Positions 29,845-41,730 are shown, counted from the first letter of the stretch. The stretch: 64,000 nt of DNA from Bombyx mori (GCF_030269925.1 NC_085124.1:5952001-6016000), one strand, 5' to 3'. Numbers and translations are program-made. The notes: generated by a model not told the origin, from the sequence alone.

Positions 29845-32800
29845 ATGTCCTCAAAAAATCGTTTAGTTCTCGATGATCTTTTAATTAAAAACGTCAATAC
29901 TTGGGGTAACATTCAATACAATATTCCGTTAAGACTTTCCAGTAATGAAACGAGAACAGCGACCAGTATTGGACTTCGTCACATTCCGGCACTTCCACAC
30001 AGTTTCGATTGCGTAAGTACTCGTATTGCAGTATGATTTCCAGTTTTATTATCGAAATACATCCGTATAAGTTATCAATATTACCCCTTAATTAAATTGG
30101 TTTTTAATCCAAATGGAATACTTTTATTGTTTGATCATGCTTTGATCATGTTTTGATCATGGTGGTAGGACCTCTTGTGAGCCCTCTTGGGTAGTTACCA
30201 CCACCCAACCTATTTCTGCCGTGAATCAGTAATGCGTTTCGGTTTGAAGGGTGGGGCAGCCGTTGTAACTATACTTGAGACCTTAGAACTTATATCTCAA
30301 GGTGGGTGGCGCATTTACGTCGTAGATGTCTATGGGCTCCAGTAATCGCTTAACACCAGGTGGGCTGTGAGCTCGTCCACCCATCTAAGCAATAAAAAAA
30401 ATAATAAAAAAGTTTTTTTTCTTTCCATGTTTATTATAAGATTCTAATATGTTTTTTTTTGTGACCAGTCATCCTAAAACTCCAAATGTATTTCTTTAAT
30501 TTCTTCTTCTTAGTCCTTTATAGTCTTGGCAAAGTGGTCGTGGTCATTAATTCGGGTAGTGGTGTGCTTCACAAGACGTCGCCATACCTCGCGTACCGCG
30601 GCCTTACTTGTGCACTCATTGATGGAACCGCTTAGAGCTGCCTTTATTTGGTCAGTCCATCGTAACGGTGATCTGCCGCGTCGTCTCCTACCCTCAATCA
30701 TGCCTTGCACCACAAGGCGCTCTATTAAATGGTCACCCCGTTGCGACCCAAATCCGTACAAATGTTCTTCAATTTAAATAGCCAAATAATTTTGGTGGTA
30801 GGACCTCTTGTGAGTCTGCCTGGGTGGGTACCAACACCCTGCCGTGAAGCAGTAATGCGTCTCGGTTTGAAGGTGGGGCAGCCGTTGTAACTATACTTGA
30901 GACACTTAGAGCTTATATCTCAAGGTGGGTGGCGCATTTACGTTGTGGATATCTATGGGCTCCAGTAACCAATTAACACCTGGTGGGCTGTGAGCTCGTC
31001 CACCCATTTAAGCAATAAAATAATAATAATAAAAACTGATATGACTAAATACTGAATTCCGTAATATTCAGTTAATCGGTTATCAACAACAGACAAAAGT
31101 CCATCGTATTATTATAAAGTTTCTTTTTACTTAGAAAATCGATGACCCGTTACCAGAGAGAGTTACCGGACGAGACATGGTCGTCGAGAAGGAAACATAC
31201 AAGACGACAACAGGTGAATACTGCGTGAAGCCGAACCCGAATAAGGCGATGGAAAGATCGGACTGCTCCATAAATTGCCGCCGAGTTATATTCATGACCG
31301 GAGTCGAGAAACGTGTAATAATAATTTTGAATTTGATAATAAAATGGGTCAAGTTTTAGAGATTTCAAGGTGTGTGGCGCATTTACGTTATAGATGTCTA
31401 TGGGCTCCAGTAACCACAACACCAGGTGGGCTGTGAGCTCGTCCACACATCTCAGCAATAAAAATAAAAAAAAGATAAGTGTTTGATGGTTCTATAATTT
31501 AAGAATCGTGTTGAATTTTCGATTTTTTAGTTACAAGGAAAAAATATAAATCAACCAATCATGATATCGGAAATGAAGGATACTTTTAGGGGTGTGACAA
31601 AGCCGGCCACGGTCCCCCAGGAAATCACGGTGAAGGCACCCGATCCTGAATATATTTTTGACGTAAGTAATAACGTTATAAGTTTAAAAACATTCAACAC
31701 AATTTTGTTGTTAGTGAACAGTGTTTGTATAGAATGACTATAACCAAATTTTTTCAACAAAATCAACCATCATAATTTAACGGTATCAATAAAAATGAAA
31801 ACTATATTTTATATCTATACAAAATTTTTGGTTAGAATGATAAATTATCTTATAGTTGTCGTAATCTTTGAAAATTTTATTATTTCAATTACAATTTCAA
31901 AGGTCGTAGCAGCTGGCAGAAACGAAGCTCCAATAATACCGGAGACTGCAGCAGGATTTAGGAGGCTGCTAGATCCATATGTGTCTACATATAGAACATA
32001 TCATAAGCCATTTTCTGCTGAAGACCAGTATGGGATTGGCGCAAAGGACCATATTACTTTTTATTCTGAATTCGATACACCGAAGGTTAAATTAAAAAGA
32101 ACAGTAGTTTGAAAATTTTAGTTTAAAAAACATATTGCTGCGGTTAGCGTGGATTGTTTACTTGTAGAAGCGAAATCAGGTTATGCTCCCCGCATTTTCA
32201 TGTCATTAGCTTCCGTAATCTTTTACATACATATCGACGCTTGAAAGGCAAACATGACTAAGCGACAATAACTGCTTTATTAAATACATAAATGATAGCC
32301 AATAACTATATTCGATGCGCAAAAAAAATATATTTCTAGATCTATTAAAATAATTTCAATCCTACAGCTAGATTCGTTAAAATATAACTTTTTTCAGGTA
32401 TTTCAACTTTAAATTGGTCTACTGTAAAGTTCACACATTTTTTTATTGCCCTTGTAGGCAGACGAGCATACGGCCCACCTGATGGTGAGTGGTTACCGTC
32501 GCCCATGGACTTCAGCAATGCCAGGGGCAGAGCCAAGCCGCTGCCTACCGTTTAATACTCTCCACAAGCCTCGTTTGAAGAAGGACATTGTCGCTTAGTC
32601 ACATTTGCCTTTCAAGCGTCGATATAGATATTTCATTTTATGTAGCATCAAGTATTTCAAAATCATCTGCTTTTATTTTATTGTTTCTTAAACGTCTAAT
32701 AGTTGACAATATACAGGTTCGAGGATTCGGTCCAAGGCTCAAAGAAGTCTGGATGCCATTATTGTCCAAGCAACACAGAGCGGTATATGACAGAATACAC

Positions 32801-34814
32801 GTTAAGAAAGAGTGCAAAGAAGTCGCGGCTTGCCACAATCCAGTTAATAATATCCAAGGGTACATCTTTAAATTCTCTTACAACAACTATGATCATGTTA
32901 AGTTTGTAGTAGGCCTTTGATAAACCACACCTTACATTTCTTACCACATCGAGCTGACAAATCAGATTAGTACGTTCGAAGGAAGACGTTATTTGTGCCT
33001 TGACAGCTCGTGGTCATAGCTTGAAAAATGACACCTACATATATTTGCCACTCAAGCATTCTGAATAATATTTTTGAGTATCCTAAATATTATGCCGCCT
33101 TGGGCTCTGGAAGCGGAGGCGCTCGCCGCTGACTATCAGTGGCGGGCTGACCTTCGCGCCCGGGGCGTGGCGCGTCCCAGCCACAGTGTGGTCAGAGCGC
33201 GGAGGGCCCAATCTCGGCGGTCCGTGCTGGAGTCATGGTCCAGGCGGCTGGCTGATCCTTCGGCCGGTCGTAGGACCGTCGAGGCGATTCGCCCGGTCCT
33301 TGTGGATTGGGTGAATCGTGACAGAGGACGCCTCACTTTCCGGCTCACGCAGGTGCTCACTGGGCATGGTTGCTTCGGTGAGTTCCTGCACCGGATCAGA
33401 GCCGAGCCGACGGCAGAGTGCCACCATTGTGATTGCGACTTGGACACGGCAGAGCATACGCTCGTCGCCTGCCCCGCATGGGAGGGGTGGCGCCGTGTCC
33501 TCGTCGCAAAAGTAGGAAACGACTTGTCGTTGCCGAGTGTTGTGGCATCGATGCTCGGCGACGACGAGTCGTGGAAGGCGATGCTCGACTTCTGCGAGTG
33601 CACCATCTCGCAGAAGGAGGCGGCGGGGCGCGTGAGAGACGCACAATCCCGCCGCCGTCGAGCGGGGGCCAGGGAGGCGGATCTCGCCCAAGCCCTGGCC
33701 CTCTAAGTGTTTCGGGTCCCCCTCACATGTCGGTCTGGGGACCGGCGAAGGGGGCCTAAGAAGACGACGTGCAAGCTGCTCTGCACGCGTTTTACGCAAG
33801 AGCATCCGGGTGATGGAAGGCCGGCTATCCTCGACTCACGCTGGTTCTGGTCCAGCGGGGTATTCCGTAGGATAGCTCACTCTAACCGGCGCCATCTAGG
33901 CGGGCTTCGGATAGCCTGCCGACCGAGAGGGCTGGTGGTCGTGGCGCCGACGACCGCCGGTCCGGCGTCCCGAGGGGGAGGGTGATGGGAGAGATGTGCT
34001 CCGCACTAAACGCTTCACTTTCCCCCCTCTGCCTCTTCATGAGTTCTGTCTCATGCGAGGTTTGGACGTTGGTTGTTGAGCGACAGGAGGTTTTAGTCAG
34101 TTCGACTCTGACATGCTCCGCCCTCTATCCCCAGTGGAGGGCGGAAGTCCGGCGATTTCCTCTGACCAAAAAAAAAAAAAAAAAAGCCTAAATATTATAA
34201 TACAATACGAATACTTTATATTTTAGAGCACATTTTACTTTAAGATACTTTTTTTGCTAATACGCTACTTTAGAGAAAACCAAAGATACACCAAAGATAC
34301 AAGAGAAATACAAATGGTTTATTGTAAAAGTGTATATATCCACACGTACCTATCGGCAGTTTCCTTTTATACAAGATTTTATATTTCCATCGAGGAAGTT
34401 GTTCGTGAACCTATTACGTGCATATGTGCTTAAAAATCCTACCCTCAGATATAAATTCTGACGTCACTCATCATAAATGCTGGGCGTTTTACATTAGGCT
34501 AAAGTGCTTCAAGGTGTTGACAAATTTTTTATTCCCTTAGGGTTTTTGAATCAGAAACTAAGAAAAAATACAAGTCTCCATTTGCATCCTCGTCGCTTGC
34601 ATCGTGGTCACACGGAGAATCTTTCGACTTAGCACCTTTCCCGTCCAATCCCTATCAAACTAACATCGCTCCGTTTATGTACTGTAGCGATTACTGTCAC
34701 ATAGCTCAGGGAACGCCGCCATCTACAGTGGTAGACCAGATCGCGAGCAAGATGCCTTCTCACAAACATTGCATTCAAAGATATATCGTGTCCAGAGATT
34801 ATGAACAAAAATAA
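29845..34814 (+). CDS. Unrecognised 359-residue protein, six exons
   Basis: Exons 29845-30012, 31135-31314, 31531-31662, 31903-32085, 32717-32859 and 34541-34814 have consistent GT/AG borders and phases. The start is the first ATG after an in-frame TAA; the stop TAA at 34812 overlaps an AATAAA signal. I do not recognise the family. It has no signal peptide, membrane segment or obvious catalytic motif. It is rich in Pro, Tyr, Lys and Arg with short motifs such as DPYVSTYRTYHKPFS, VRGFGPRLKEVW and CSDYCHIAQGTPP, a style seen in microtubule-associated sperm proteins. It starts 206 bp after the CFAP61 stop on the same strand, so joint use in the sperm axoneme is a reasonable guess, not more. Introns hold three Bm1 copies, a LINE tail and an R1-clade fragment. 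Confidence 0.78.
30159..30412 (+). mobile_element. Bm1: Bm1 SINE body
   Basis: GGTGGTAGGACCTCTTGTG through GCTCGTCCACCCATCTAAGC and an A-rich tail; the head is missing. In intron 1 of the 29845 gene. Confidence 0.92.
30497..30765 (-). pseudogene. RTE-like LINE C-terminal fragment
   Basis: The minus strand reads HLIERLVVQGMIEGRRRRG, SPLRWTDQIKAALSGSINEC and a stop, then an A-rich tail AGAAGAAGAAATTAAAG. Same family end as the element at 12275-13196. Confidence 0.78.
30793..31022 (+). mobile_element. Bm1: Bm1 SINE body
   Basis: GGTGGTAGGACCTCTTGTG to AGCAATAAAATAATAATAAT, with an internal deletion around CACCCTGCCGTGAAG. Confidence 0.9.
31366..31476 (+). mobile_element. Bm1: Bm1 SINE 3' fragment
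   Basis: CAAGGTGTGTGGCGCATTTA to the A-rich tail; only the last ~110 bp remain. In intron 2 of the 29845 gene. Confidence 0.88.
32231..32625. repeat. 39-bp inverted repeat flanking a LINE tail
   Basis: The arm ATATCGACGCTTGAAAGGCA... at 32231-32269 recurs inverted at 32587-32625 with two mismatches. The second arm abuts the truncated 5' edge of the LINE fragment 32440-32586. Confidence 0.75.
32440..32586 (-). mobile_element. LINE 3' fragment (moth Jockey/CR1-like)
   Basis: The minus strand reads codons such as LALPLALLKSMGDGNHSP and GGPYARLPTRAIKK, the 3' end of a LINE also present at 35225-35735 and 36004-36126. In intron 4 of the 29845 gene. Confidence 0.75.
33094..33706 (+). pseudogene. 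R1-clade ORF2 C-terminal fragment
   Basis: About 204 codons. The C-terminal zinc-knuckle ECHHCDCDLDTAEHTLVACP is typical of R1-clade LINEs (R1, TRAS, SART relatives). Upstream are RLTFRLTQVLTGHGCFGEFL and RAEPTAE. The endonuclease and RT domains are missing through 5' truncation. Confidence 0.8.
33094..34186 (+). mobile_element. R1-clade LINE 3' fragment with TSD
   Basis: A GC-rich 1.1-kb insertion with a 3' UTR and A17-type tail, flanked by CCTAAATATTAT at 33082-33093 and 34187-34198. It lies in an ordinary intron, not in 28S rDNA or TTAGG telomere repeats. Confidence 0.85.
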
Positions 34815-34870
34815 AATTTGATAGATAAAATTTTGGTTTTATTCAAACTTTAATCGGTATTGCTATCCTG

Positions 34871-36801
34871 TTACGTGTTCGAAGTATTCGGAAGAGGTGA
34901 TCCATCAGCTGATTGGTTTTCTTTTGATTCAGTTAAGTTTTCCATGATACATGGGTCGGGTTTCTGTAGAAATTAATATTAAAATATCTAAGTTATAGGT
35001 ACTAACAAAAAATTTGAATATCGTCGTTGTCAAACCAAAATCTGCTACGTGCACTTTTTGACAATTTTACTTTTTGAACTTTTCGTATAGTCCAGTCTTA
35101 GTCTTAATCGAACTTTAATATTTATCTATAGGTTTCATTTGATATAGTTCTTAAAAAATCACTTTCATATAGAATTTTATACGAAAATGTTTTTACTCGT
35201 TAATTCAAAATAGAGTTTTTGCACATTTTTTATTTTTTATTGCCGTATAGGCAGACGAGCATACGGCCCACCTGATGGTGAGTGGTTACCGGCGGTCATG
35301 GACGTCAGCAATGCCAGGGGCAGAGCCAGCCGCTGCCTACCGTTTAATACTCTCCACAAGCCTCGTTTGAAGAAGGACATGTCATAGCGCTCGGGAAACA
35401 CCGTGGAGGGGAACTCATTCCATATCCGGATGGTACGTGGCAAAAAATATCTCTGGAAACGCATTGTGGATGAACGTAGTGGCTCCAGGTAGTATGGATG
35501 AACTCTACTCTGGTGGCGGGCGGTGCGCTGGTAAAAACGAGATGTCGGTATCATCTCGAACAATTCCTCAGAGCACTCCTCATGGAACATACGGTACAGA
35601 ATACAGAGGGAACCGAAGTCCCTCTGCAGACCCAGAGGGTCCAAGCGATCCGCGAGAATGGGATTATCGACAATCCGAACGGCGGTTCTACAGCGATGAT
35701 ATGCTTCGAGGGAGAAATAAATAGTTAAAGACAACCTGTGGTCTTCTGACGAAGCAACTAAAGCATCCGGGCACGGCGCATTCGCATTTATCAACTTTCT
35801 TCTTGGACTGAAATGAATTTAAATATTAACTTCGTTAATATGCGGTTTTATTTAAACGTAATACATTCACCATTACAAAAATTAGTTTAGATTTAGGTAG
35901 AATGAACGAATCTCGTTTCGGAGGCCAAGATACATACGTATCAAGACATCGAGTCAGATAATAGGTAGCTAACGAATTATTTATTATTTATATATTATCT
36001 ACGAGCTAACGGTAGGCAGCGGGTTGGCTCTGCCTCTGGCATTGCTGAAGTCCATGGGCGACGGTAACCACTCACCATCAGGTGGGCCGTATGGTCGTCT
36101 ACCTACAAGGGCAATAAAAAAAAAATATATTTAAAATGTTTAGCCAAATCGCTTGTGTTGTTCTCAAGACATTCACAGGGTCATAGATTTTCATAAAATG
36201 TTTAATATTATTAAAATATAATTTTTAATTAAAAGTTACTGTACTTGTTTTCTGTCTTTTTTCAATTTGGCTGTATTTTGAGGTGCTGCCTTCGAATTAT
36301 TATCCTAAAATAAGTAAAGATGCCTTAATTAATATTTTGATTTTATTTCGTGTTTACCTTATCATGAAAAACTACAATACCTCAGCGCATCGACAGGACT
36401 TATGTTTCGGAGAAACCATAACTTAGCTTTTCCCAAATCTATTTTCAATTTCTTTCTTCATGTCTGGATTATTCTAAAGTATAAATGTTAAGCTTAGCAA
36501 TTTCTTCTTCTCAAATTAGAATAAAAAAAATTAGGATTTTATAACAAAATCTTACGCCAAGGCAAAGCAAATTGGGACATTTTGTTTTTTTGGATGGATC
36601 TTCACATTTTCCAGTCTGAAAAAAATAATGATTTAAATTAATAATGTTATCATTTTTCTAATTAATGTTTTAAAATAACGAGAATGTTAAATTTAAAGAA
36701 TTCGAGTTTATTATGATAAGCCTCACCTTAACTTCACTTTTATTTTTATCTACTTTATTTCTATCTATTCCACTTTTATTTAAATATTTATCGCCACCCA
36801 T
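34871..36801 (-). CDS. Short Cys/Lys-rich protein, alternative 3' exons
   Basis: Minus-strand exons 36801-36727 (start MGGDKYLNKSGIDRNK), 36615-36556 (TGKCEDPSKKTKCPNLLCLG) and 36304-36245 (DNNSKAAPQ...) are all phase 0. The third can join 35808-35758, giving SKKKVDKCECAVPGCF and a stop (81 residues), or 34963-34871, giving KPDPCIMENLTESKENQ... and a stop (95 residues). Exons are 51-93 bp. No family recognised; Lys and Cys content suggests a structural or metal-binding protein. A truncated LINE begins about 20 bp past the stop of the first end exon, so that end may now rely on the LINE for its 3' UTR. It converges on the 29845 gene, with stops 57 bp apart for the distal exon. It could also be the 3' part of the next minus-strand gene. 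Confidence 0.55.
35225..35735 (-). mobile_element. LINE 3' fragment, about 500 bp
   Basis: The minus strand reads LTIYFSLEAYHRCRTAVR, DRLDPLGLQRDFGSLCILYR, FLPRTIRIWNEFPSTVFPER and LALPLALLTSMTAGNHSP: the RT C-terminal region common in moth LINE copies. It is 5'-truncated beside the exon ending at 35758. Confidence 0.82.
36004..36126 (+). mobile_element. LINE 3' tail fragment
   Basis: Same 3' end as the two minus copies nearby (TGAAGTCCATGGGCGACGGT, CACCATCAGGTGGGCCGTAT) but in plus orientation, ending in an A-run. It lies in an intron of the short Cys-rich gene. Confidence 0.8.
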
Positions 36802-36870
36802 TTTATTATATTATGTTAATACACTCACAGTAATTACACATTTACTCTACCATCCTGCTTGCTTTATCAC

Positions 36871-39800
36871 TTAACGTAATTCTTCGACTTCACGAATGTG
36901 AAAACATACCTCTGGACACATCTCTTCAGGAGGAATTTTCGGCTTAGGAGTTCTTGGAGCGGGACATGGAGGATTGTGAAAGCATCGATCGGGATGACTG
37001 CAAGGAGCACCCGCACGTGCTGGCCAGTAGCAAGGCATAAGGTAGGGAAAGCATGATGAGGGCGGCATGCAGTGAGGTAAATGATGGCAGGATCTGGCTG
37101 CTAAAGGCTGAGGGAGATAGAGACGTTATATTATTGCAAGTTACGGAGACTCGTTGTTGTTTAAAAATCCATAGTAAAACACTTAGTGTGGTACAATTTT
37201 ATTTATTACCTTTTGAAGTACGGAACTAGATCGCGGCGTCACCTCAACAGGAGAAGGCTCAAACTTTGGTTTCTTATTTAGTTTTATCTAAAATTAAACT
37301 CATATTGAATTACTTTTAATGCCGCAGAGCATTGTGTAAATGGTTACCAGAGTGCCGTAGATACAACAATGAAAATACGCAGGATAGCAGTACCTACGCG
37401 GGTAGACTCATAATATACTCCGTGATTAGTGAATACGTGTAGGCGATTGTAGTATGCTGGTACAATACTCGGAGAACGTTGCTGTGTATTCTCTTGTAAG
37501 TCCCTTGGTAGGCTATTACGATTCGCACGGGAAAAGATGTGGTACTGCTATTCTAGACAGCAAAGACGTCTACTACTACGAAAGTTGACTTTTCTAACTG
37601 ACTAAGGGATACTTCAACCACATAAATAAGTCATATTTTATTCAAATGAGACTTAAGGGGAATAAGTAATTTACGGCAAATTCGCGGTTGTACCCCTAGA
37701 AATTTCAACCCGGTCATCGTTTTCGTCGAACCCGTTGCATGCGACGAAGGGCTCGGCGAATAAATTAACCCACAAAGCCCACTGAGTTTCTCGCCGGATA
37801 TTCTCAGTAGGTCGCGTTTCCGATCCGGTGGTAGATTCTGCGTAGCACGGCTCTTGTTCGGGTTAGCAACAACTTCAGGTTTGAGCCCCGTGAGCTCACC
37901 TACTCGTCCGGTTACGCTGAAGCGGTCTCTCAAGACCATCAGCTTAGGTAGGATTTTTTTTATCTAAATGCCAATACAGCGATGATTTTTCATAAGGTGA
38001 AGCGATTGCCGTTATATTGCTGCATTTTTTCACAATAGGACCTTTTCTATTTGACGCGGCCTAGCTAACATACCTTAGAAAAATAGCTGTTCGATATCCA
38101 CAAATTAATTGTACCCAAGTTTATTTTAAGTTGCTATATTACCTTTAATCCAAAACAAGTTGTGCAATCCACTAAACATTTTGTTGGAGGGCAAGGTACC
38201 TGAAAAATATAATTCAACGAAAAATCTAGTAGAAATTGTGGTCAATTGAATTAAAGTAATTTTTAAATAGAAATAATTGTTTATTTACTTTGCAACTGCA
38301 TTTTTCTCTCGGGCAAGATGAACACTGCAAGATGCAAGACAATATATGAATTTTAAGTTATTTTTTATCGGAATGAAATGCCAAATGGTGATCATTGGCC
38401 TAGTGTTTAATAAAGCCAATAGGAATCGCAACATGAATGCCGTAACAGAGTTGGAATCTTGGCGTAGAGGTTTTAATTGCTCTGGAATAACTATAACAGG
38501 CAAGATACTGATCAGGTACTGATCTATGTGGGTTCAATAGCTTAGAACCGCTAATTAATTTTATCGCCAAACTGAACACAATACAATGACTAACAGAGAA
38601 ATGTTGCATTATGTCGAATGAAATTATAGATATTATAATAACCTGGTATAAAAGCTTCGTAATGGGATTGTCCTTCAAATGTGATACAATAAATTTTACA
38701 CTTGCAAAAAATACACGCAAAATTATAAATGTATGATCCGTTAGTCATGAATGATGAAAGAATTGTAGACTGCATATCCTAGAGCTTACTAAAATGGAAC
38801 AGAAAACTGTAATTGAATTGTAACTTACGGGCGATGGATATGGCGGATTATTCTGAAACAAAAAATATAACACAATGACATATATGTACATATTACTGAG
38901 TTGCAATTTTGTGCTTATAAGTAGTATCTCTTGTAAACCTCAAAAGTTTGGATCTCACTGTACTAATCCAATAAAATTTAATATTTCCTATATTATTATA
39001 TCACACAGACTTAGAGACAATTTTATTTGGTGCGTTATAAATTCAAAATAGCATTAAGATTTTTTGGTTTTAAAATAAATAAAGTTCTTTTGGAACACAA
39101 AAAAGAATTAATAGTTTTTGTTTTTTAAGCAGTTAAAATTAATGGACGATTGCAAACTGTAACTTACACAATAGGGTGGGCATATTCCAAAGCAGGAAGG
39201 ACACGCTGAATCGAAACAGAAGCCTCGACATCCACCGCACTACAAATATAAATTAGAGTTATTCGAAATATTTTGAAGTCGTCGTGGCCTATAGGTTATG
39301 ACATCTGGAGCATTCGTATTTTACGATGCACCGGTGCTCGAATTTGTTCGCGCGGGTAGATACCACCACCCTGTCTATTTCTGCTGTCAAGCAGTAATGC
39401 ATTTCGGCTTGAAGGGTGGGGCAGCCGTTGTACTGTAAAAAATGAAACCAAATCGCAAAGTTGGTGGCGGCATTTACGTCATATATGTCTATGGACTCCG
39501 GTTACCACTTAACACAAGGCGGGCTGTGACCTCGTCCACACTAAGTAATAAAAAAAATTGAAAAATAAATGCACTGATAACTACTTACTTTTAAAGAAAC
39601 TGGAAGATCGGTATTACTCTGTAATGAAAATGACATTGTAAGTGTAAAATTTAATCGTGTAAGTAATGTACATATTTATTTCCCATTATAATTTTATATT
39701 TATTTAAATACTGGCTGTACATAGAACTATTGATCCTTTGGGACTGTGAAACAATAATGAAAAACTTTACAGTGAATCTCTGGTGGGGTTTAATTTAAAA

Positions 39801-41730
39801 AGATCTGATCTATTTGGAGATTCATCCTACAGAGTTCACTTCTCTTCAGTTACAGCTTTAGAATGTCTTTTCACACCCTGGTTGCAAGAAATACTTTCAT
39901 GACCTGAGTCTCTCTCTTTCTCTTTATTGCGTGTATATTGAGAACGCTTGTAATTCGTTCACTTAATTCTAATTAATTAACATTTTATTCTAGTCGAATG
40001 AGATTTTAGATTATTTTAACATGTTGCAATAAACAAACCTTGTGCTTACAGCATTTCATGCCGCAGCAAACCTGCACGATAGCCGTTTGAGGAAAAGCTG
40101 GTTTGTCATCATCTTTTTTTATTTTCTTCGAAGGTCTTGAACCGACTATGGCAATGTTTGATAAACCAAACATATTATGTTCCTTATCCAATTGTATTAT
40201 GGTTGATAAATACTTGTCGCTGGTACTAAGGCTTCTTTTTAAATTATCTTGTGAGTGACCGCTTGAACAGGTACTCGATGAAGGTGATGGGGAAGGAGAG
40301 CTGCGTTAAATTTTGAATTAATCAAATTTTTTTTTATTGCTTATATGGGTGGACGGCCTCACAGCCCATCTGGTGTTAAGCGGTTACTGGAGCCCATAGA
40401 CATCTACAACGTAAATGCGCCACCCACCTATTATAAGTTCTAAGGTCTCAGTATAGTCACAACGGCTGCCCCACCCTTCAAGCCGAAACACATTACTGCT
40501 TCACGGCAGAAATAGGCGGGGTGGTGGTACCTACCCGTGCGGACTTATAAGAGGTCCTACCACCAATAAATTTGGTGCTTTAGAAACAGTCTTCAAAGTA
40601 TTATTTAACAGTACTACTACTTAGTATGAAAATTCACACCGTGCTCTTATATATGCACGACTTAAAATATGTATTTGTTTGTGTTCATCGTAATTGTTAT
40701 TGTTTTATGTTACGAATATTACAAGAAGACTCTCTTCTTTGGTCCTTTAATCTTGCACCGCTTAGTGCGTTGAATTTTCTGCAATAACAGAATCTCGATG
40801 TGTACTTCTATATTGAGTTAAGTATGATAGGCAGGCGTTGGTTTTTTGATTTGGCATAGAACTGACCTAGAATCAAGCGCTTCATCGTTGTTCTCAGAGA
40901 GCCATTTCATCTTTGTTAATTTAAGTATATTTGGGTTGTCAAAACCAAGGAAATTATTTTCTTCATTTTCTATTAAATTGCTTGTGCTCTCAGATCGATT
41001 TGTTCTTGACTGTAAAAAATATTTTTTATGAAAAATTCGATAATAATTCATCGTTCGTCTTATTTTATTTCGTTTCCTCAGGCTCTTATTTTTTACTTAC
41101 ATTGGCCGCTGGTTCCGTTTCATTCTTCTGTTTAAGTCCATTGTTATCGTTTGGCGACTTTTTTTTGGATACAATTAGTTCATGCAGCGCCTTTGAACGT
41201 TCTACTAAAATTGGTACGTCTTCGCAATCAGCCTCTTTCTAATTGAAATTTTTAATGTTAATCATTTATTTAATCGTTACAACTTAAGGTACAACAAAGT
41301 ATAACAAGATAGTTTTAAATTAATAATTTTGTGCAGCGACCGGCGCATGCGCGTTATTCAAATTTTTCGAAACTCACTGACTGCATTTTTACGAATCTTG
41401 CGCAGGTGTCGGTCGCGCGGCGTTGGTCAACACTTTTGGGTTCCGCTTAGCGTGCGAGGATTTTTTATTATATTTCGGTTCCGCACGTTACAAATTGATA
41501 TTTAACTAATCAGTAGTGGAGAAAGGAGCAAAATATAAGATTATATTATTTACAACGCTGATACTACTAACATCCTCTTGTTCGTTGTTCACAAAATTAA
41601 ATGAAGGTTTATTCTGTCCTGAATCCCTAGTATTACAGCTTGGCCGTATATCACTGATGAGACACACGTATGTTAAATACACATTTTGTTCTGATAAGCT
41701 ACTTTTCAGTTTCATATTTGATAGCTTCAT
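36871..41730 (-). CDS. Cys/Pro-rich protein of microexons (about 405 aa), unrecognised
   Basis: Minus-strand exons: 41730-41554 (weakest), 41238-41101, 41009-40867, 40300-40039, 39618-39589, 39239-39168, 38852-38829, 38199-38143, 37287-37210, 37107-36871 (TAA stop). Eight of nine junctions are phase 0; the 41009/40300 junction is phase 2. Exons are as short as 24 bp. The N-terminal half is hydrophilic (SPSPSPSSSTCSS, SRPSKKIKKDDDK) with VCCGMKCCKHK. The C-terminal half is Cys-rich: CGGCRGFCFDSACPSCFG, VPCPPTKCLVDCTTC and HCMPPSSCFPYLMPCYWP. No signal peptide seen. Cys/Pro repeats recall outer-dense-fibre or Mst-type sperm proteins, but this is analogy. A good donor at 36909 would allow splicing onward into the neighbouring short gene. 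Confidence 0.55.
37660..37960 (+). repeat. LINE-tail-type repeat
   Basis: Relative of the 10298 element: AACCCGGTCATCG start region, CCCACTGAG/CTCAGTAGG and GCCGGATA/GATCCGGT (37778-37829), and TGAGCCCCGTGAGCTCACCTA. No clear poly(A). Intron of the Cys/Pro-rich gene. Confidence 0.65.
39278..39551 (+). mobile_element. Bm1: Bm1 SINE with head, internally deleted
   Basis: The tRNA-like head AAGTCGTCGTGGCCTATAGG joins directly to the GGTAGATACCACCACCCTG body, so the linker between them is missing. Intron of the Cys/Pro-rich gene. Confidence 0.88.
40328..40566 (-). mobile_element. Bm1: Bm1 SINE body
   Basis: Reverse Bm1 from TTTTTTTTATTGCTTATATG to AGAGGTCCTACCACCA. Intron of the Cys/Pro-rich gene. 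Confidence 0.92.

Noticed and set aside
33136..33805. Several long antisense frames in the GC-rich R1-clade fragment
   Set aside because: Shadows of the sense frame with the zinc-knuckle; GC-rich composition keeps other frames open.
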